This document shows positions 59,679 through 62,784 of a stretch of DNA of 62,784 bases, piece after piece. Source of the DNA: Saprospiraceae bacterium (GTDB lineage: Bacteria; Bacteroidota; Bacteroidia; Chitinophagales; Saprospiraceae); assembly GCA_022841745.1 (NCBI GenBank), contig JALHQW010000049.1, positions 1 through 62,784 of the forward strand. Direction: 5' to 3'. Position 1 is the stretch's first letter; every line of letters begins with the position of its first letter. The notes below the pieces were generated by a model. That model searched no databases. It was given only the letters and a program-made list of their open reading frames with translations, and was not told the origin of the DNA. The translations under genes were made by a program, and so were the position numbers.

Positions 59679-60611
59679 TCAGTTGATACCCTGAGACATT
59701 GCCACTTTATAAATAACAAGCAAGGGCGCAAATTCAACGGCGCAAAGATACAACAAAAAGTGAAATTTGTTGCCAGCCATAAAGCGGTTGCCAATAAACA
59801 GTCCCCGCAAGGCAAGGAATAAGTAAACCAGCCCAAGCAGTGCTATTGCTACCCAGATAACAAAACCGGTCATGGTGGGTGGAGCGTATGCGATGATGAG
59901 CACAACCGGCACCAAGAACAAGCCTAGTATAATATTGAATATCACGATGGTAAACTGGTAGGAACCAACCTCCTTGCCCACCGGAAAGACAAAGCCTATC
60001 AACCAAAGCACAAAATGCTTGGCTATGAAAAAGCCAGCAATTGCGCCCATGCAAATCAACAACGCATAAAGATTGGAGGAGGAAATGGTGAGGCCAAAAT
60101 GCCGAGCGACCAAGAAAGCGAAAAGCCCGCCATTGATGAAGTAAAGCAAGTACAGAATCGAATAGGCAACCGCTAAGCCGGAGCTTTGCTCTCGATGCAA
60201 CTGGTGCATCATGTTATCCCTTGTGAACGCTCGCCAAATTTTTTGGATCAGTATCCTGAAAATGGTGACAATCAGCGTGAGGATGATGAACATGGACAAG
60301 ATGGCCACAAACAGGAACCGTTTGTACTCCGTTTCTTTCTCCTTGGCCGTTTTCAGCTTCGGCTTTTTAACTTTTGGAACATAAAAACCTGGGGCAGTGG
60401 TGGTTAGCTTGTCCGAGGCTGCCTGTACGACAATGTCGAAAGGGTTGGTGGAAACTGGGACTGCGTCCAAGCTATCCGCAGGAGTTTCGGGCAGCCTTGG
60501 CTGCAATTCAAAAGGGTTGTCGCCACCCTGCCCGATGGCCAGATTGGCGGTGAGGAGCAGCAAGATTGCAACCCTCAACAACAGCTTATTTATATAGGTG
60601 GTATTTGCCAT
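59679..60611 (-). CDS. DUF4271 domain-containing membrane protein
   Basis: 310 residues. A signal-like N-terminus (LLLRVAILLLLTANLAIG) and a Pro-rich linker precede about seven membrane helices (FLFVAILSMFIILTLIVTIF, FTIVIFNIILGLFLVPVVLI). The family is specific to Bacteroidota and typically adjoins hemD. Its function is not known. It is probably an inner-membrane protein; a link to haem or envelope biology is only contextual. Confidence 0.88.
   Translation of the reverse strand: MANTTYINKLLLRVAILLLLTANLAIGQGGDNPFELQPRLPETPADSLDAVPVSTNPFDIVVQAASDKLTTTAPGFYVPKVKKPKLKTAKEKETEYKRFLFVAILSMFIILTLIVTIFRILIQKIWRAFTRDNMMHQLHREQSSGLAVAYSILYLLYFINGGLFAFLVARHFGLTISSSNLYALLICMGAIAGFFIAKHFVLWLIGFVFPVGKEVGSYQFTIVIFNIILGLFLVPVVLIIAYAPPTMTGFVIWVAIALLGLVYLFLALRGLFIGNRFMAGNKFHFLLYLCAVEFAPLLVIYKVAMSQGIN
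59743..59750 (-). promoter_or_regulatory. Candidate -7 element of hemD
   Basis: The minus strand reads TATCTTTG, a full match to TAnnTTTG, inside the end of the DUF4271 gene and about 100 nt before the hemD ATG. Confidence 0.5.
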
Positions 60612-60627
60612 GAAGTCTTTGATGGCG

Positions 60628-60635
60628 CAAAATTA
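60628..60635 (-). promoter_or_regulatory. Candidate -7 element of the DUF4271 gene
   Basis: The minus strand reads TAATTTTG, matching TAnnTTTG, 17 nt upstream of the ATG. Confidence 0.5.
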
Positions 60636-60712
60636 AACGTTCAATCGGCCTTTTGTTAAAATCTTTACGCTGATTCGACTTTTATGCCCGTTTGGGCATG
60701 GGCAAAAAAAAA

Positions 60713-60771
60713 CCCTGTCAAACTACTTGACAGGGACAAAACAAAAAACAAACACTATGAACAAACACTAA
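60713..60771. terminator. Hairpin-ACTATGA module, copy B
   Basis: CCCTGTCAA (60713-60721) pairs perfectly with TTGACAGGG (60727-60735). On the minus strand it is followed by a run of nine T, so it is a strong minus-strand terminator. On the plus strand it leads to ACAAACACTATGAACAAACAC, where ATG-AAC-AAA-CAC-TAA is a four-codon frame. Confidence 0.75.
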
Positions 60772-60812
60772 TCTTTTGGTGAATATTTGAGGTATCAAAG
60801 GGTGAAAAAAGT

Positions 60813-60872
60813 CCCCCGATTTGGCCGGGGGCTACATAAAAAACAAAAACTATGAACAAACACTCACCCTAT
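60813..60872. terminator. Hairpin-ACTATGA module, copy C
   Basis: CCCCCG (60813-60818) and CGGGGG (60826-60831) form the stem; the minus strand ends in ACTTTTTT. The plus side continues ACAAAAACTATGAACAAACAC, nearly identical to copy B. Confidence 0.7.
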
Positions 60873-61426
60873 ATTTTTCAAGAATCAAAAGCTGTCGTTC
60901 TAAACGGAGCTTCCAATTCGTGGTTTCGTCTTAGATTAAATTTTTTGAAATATTTTTCAGAACTTCAATGCCGTTTGCATCGAAAGAACCATAATTTATT
61001 CTTTTTCAAATTTGTCAAGAAGTGTGCCAATTCACCGATTTGAGCAAGGAGATTTAACTGTAGAATTCGAAAAAAGCTGTGGATTTTCTTTTCGACACTA
61101 CAAATCAAGGACTTTACTGGGCTTGGATTTAACCTAAAAAACAAGAATTGTGACACCAATTCTGCGCCACAAATGAGTTTGTTCATTATTTGACAAGTAC
61201 GATTGCCCTATGTTTATTGCATTCCTTTTAACTCCATCTTTAAGGTGCTGTGACAAATTACCTATTGATTTTCGGCCATTTCAGCGCCAAGCAAGTTTAT
61301 TTTCCACCCATCCTGAATTGTATTAGTCTTATCAAAAAAACAATTGTCTTTTTTGGCACGTTTGTAATGCTTTGAACGTAGGTTTGAACATTATACCTTT
61401 TCATCATCACCAAACTTCTTACCGTC
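60873..61426. other. AT-rich intergenic region before the thioredoxin-like gene
   Basis: About 550 bp of AT-rich sequence. Short frames on both strands lack convincing composition or motifs and are not called. No repeat array, tRNA or riboswitch was recognised. It is a candidate place for a small RNA, given the two minus-strand terminators at its left end. Confidence 0.4.
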
Positions 61427-62071
61427 ATGAAGAAAATTTTCTTTTTCCTTGCCTTGTCTGCCGTAGTCGGTGGTTTCGTCATCATGCCAAAGTTGAAAAA
61501 TGGCGAAAAACTTGGGGACTCCCCTAAAGGCCTCGATATTGGCCAGATAGCCCCCGACTTCAAGCTGAAAAACGTAGATGGGCGATTTGTTACCTTGGCC
61601 GATGTGAAAGATGCCAATGGCAATGCCCCCAAGGGCTATATCGTCACTTTTACCTGCAATACCTGCCCTTATGCCATCATGTATGAGGATCGTTTGATTG
61701 CTCTACACAATAAGTTTGCCCCAAAGGGCTGGCCCGTGGTGGCCATCCAACCCAACGATACGGAGCTGAAACCCGGTGACGGTTATGAGGAAATGAAGGT
61801 GCGGGCAAAGGAAAAAAACTATCCCTTTGCCTATTTGATTGACGAAGGGCAGCAAGTGTACCCGCAGTATGGTGCAACGAAGACACCCCATGTGTTCTTG
61901 CTCGACAACAGCCGCAAAGTGCGTTATATCGGAGCTATTGACAATAATGCACAAGAAGCCGAGGCCGCTACCCGCCACTATGTTGCGGAGTCCATTGAGG
62001 CCATTGAGTCAGGCAAAGACCCCGACCCTGCTACTACCAGGGCAATTGGCTGTGGCATTAAGGCAAAATAG
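61427..62071 (+). CDS. Thioredoxin-fold protein (AhpC/TSA-like), exported
   Basis: 214 residues. The N-terminus is a signal peptide or membrane anchor (FFFLALSAVVGGFVIMP). IGQIAPDFKLKNVDGRFVTL, IVTFTCNTCPYAIMYEDRL and GATKTPHVFLLDNSRKVRYI give the redoxin core, with the Cys pair spaced C-N-T-C. The cis-Pro is in the TPHVF segment. It is probably a periplasmic thiol-disulphide or peroxide-related oxidoreductase. A LETM1-like gene follows 65 nt downstream. Confidence 0.9.
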   Translation: MKKIFFFLALSAVVGGFVIMPKLKNGEKLGDSPKGLDIGQIAPDFKLKNVDGRFVTLADVKDANGNAPKGYIVTFTCNTCPYAIMYEDRLIALHNKFAPKGWPVVAIQPNDTELKPGDGYEEMKVRAKEKNYPFAYLIDEGQQVYPQYGATKTPHVFLLDNSRKVRYIGAIDNNAQEAEAATRHYVAESIEAIESGKDPDPATTRAIGCGIKAK

Positions 62072-62136
62072 CTTTAAAAAATCGGCGAATTTCGTCCCCA
62101 TTTCACACACAGAACCAAGACGACAATTACATCACC

Positions 62137-62649
62137 ATGGATTTCGACCGTACAAAAAGAAGGATCGTGGCCAGCACGGTGTTTCGCACCATGCGGAACC
62201 TACGGGACACGGGCGCAGTGCTGCTTGTACGGGGGCCGGAACTGAAAAAAGCTACGACTTCCAGGTTGAGGAAGGCTGCAAGAATGCCACGCTTGATGTT
62301 CTGGGCCTTTATCATGGAAGGCATAGAGACTAAAAACATGGTACGTACTTTTGTGAAGCAGGGCAAGGGCCAATTGCTGCTTTCTAAAGAGGACGAGCCA
62401 CCAACGGAAGAGGAAATCAGGGAGGCAATGGAGCAATTAAAAGATTTGCCCAAATTCTTGCCCTTTTTTGTGTTCATCGCTATGCCTGTCCCCGGCGTTA
62501 CCGAAAGCTATGTACTATTGGCAGTTTCCATCGAAAAATGGCTGGGCGAGCGGTTCAGCCTCTTACCGAGCCATTTCAGAGACATATTCAAAAAGAAGAG
62601 CCAGGAGAAAGAACTGCCACCGAGCGATGCACCTGATGGCGAAACGTAA
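62137..62649 (+). CDS. LETM1-like domain protein
   Basis: 170 residues. The segment LKDLPKFLPFFVFIAMPVPG near residue 105 resembles the ribosome-binding-like region of LETM1-related proteins. No signal peptide is seen. The C-terminus is charged (KKKSQEKELPPSDAPDGE). The function in bacteria is unknown. It is followed within 10 nt by what may be the edge of an insertion sequence. Confidence 0.65.
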   Translation: MDFDRTKRRIVASTVFRTMRNLRDTGAVLLVRGPELKKATTSRLRKAARMPRLMFWAFIMEGIETKNMVRTFVKQGKGQLLLSKEDEPPTEEEIREAMEQLKDLPKFLPFFVFIAMPVPGVTESYVLLAVSIEKWLGERFSLLPSHFRDIFKKKSQEKELPPSDAPDGET

Positions 62650-62784
62650 TAACTTTGTCCAATAAAAATTCCTGACTATAACGGATTGTAGTGACGGAAA
62701 AAAGAAAGCCATCGAATCTTGCGATGTTTGAGTTGCGAAACAAAAAACGAGCAATACCCGATGGCAACTCAAAACAACGGAAAA
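62650..62784 (+). mobile_element. Possible left end of an insertion sequence (truncated by window edge)
   Basis: Directly after the LETM1-like stop the sequence changes to ACTTTGTCCAATAAAAAT, then a hairpin TGTTTGAGTTGC / GCAACTCAAAACA at about 62724-62776. The hairpin overlaps an ATG at 62761 (MATQNNGK, running off the window). IS transposase starts are often masked by such hairpins. No transposase domain is visible here, so this is a suggestion only. Confidence 0.35.

Noticed and set aside
60852-61043. 63-codon plus-strand gene beginning at copy C of the ACTATGA module
   Set aside because: Low complexity, Phe/Lys/Asn-rich as expected from AT-rich DNA; only the first four residues are shared with copy B. 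Kept as part of the module finding.
60965-61186. 73-codon minus-strand frame in the AT-rich gap
   Set aside because: No recognisable domain, signal or neighbour context.

Overview
The window reads as chromosome of a Bacteroidota member, most likely a Saprospiria-type environmental bacterium (inference). The evidence is direct: a SusC/SusD pair, three proteins with type IX secretion (T9SS) C-terminal sorting domains, a one-protein hybrid two-component regulator, a HemD/DUF4271 pair, a fosfomycin-insensitive-type MurA, and repeated promoter elements of the form TAnnTTTG. Genes are mostly GC-rich with AT-richer gaps. No rRNA, tRNA or CRISPR array was seen.

Layout. 160-8346 (minus) is an oxidative operon: coxS-coxL-coxM-coxG-like molybdenum hydroxylase genes, a DUF4058 gene, a GMC oxidoreductase and a gluconate 2-dehydrogenase subunit 3. 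coxL is split by a 247-bp AT-rich element with terminal inverted repeats and a target duplication. 8708-16670 (minus) holds mevalonate diphosphate decarboxylase, a T9SS protein, a giant beta-helix T9SS protein broken by two in-frame TAA codons, and a lipoprotein. 16997-30061 is mostly housekeeping: XRE regulator, glycosyltransferase overlapping an ECF sigma factor, asnS, SET protein, EnvC-like protein, DUF4292 lipoprotein, phosphate transporter, anmK, rsmG, murA, then a LacI regulator. 30410-49085 is a glycan utilisation locus: SusC, SusD, an FG-GAP/ASPIC lipoprotein, a PhyH dioxygenase, a DUF5107-TPR protein, a GH29 fucosidase and a hybrid sensor regulator. 49405-53406 is a Cys-rich repeat T9SS protein. 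53592-58511 has a cupin, an esterase and a three-gene cassette (ATP-grasp, class I glutamine amidotransferase, ATP-grasp-like). 58857-62649 has hemD, DUF4271, a thioredoxin-fold protein and a LETM1-like protein. An insertion sequence may begin at the right edge.

The most unusual signal is repeat architecture. Many gene boundaries carry an inverted array built of 7-nt (sometimes 10-nt) units, each locus with its own unit sequence. Similar arrays lie in frame inside coding sequences, including about seven places in the hybrid sensor and three in the ASPIC protein. A related 138-bp palindromic segment sits in frame inside the fucosidase signal peptide, flanked by a 9-bp direct repeat; removing it restores a textbook signal peptide. 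A second family has 34-bp perfect arms, a TTTGTCAT end and a nested N4-GAA-N4 mini-hairpin.

Functional picture: the central locus senses glycans (LacI operators, hybrid sensor with phased direct repeats downstream), imports them (SusCD) and cleaves fucosides. The cox-type operon would oxidise an aldehyde or heterocycle rather than CO, and may be disabled. The ATP-grasp/amidotransferase cassette looks like an uncharacterised amide-forming pathway.
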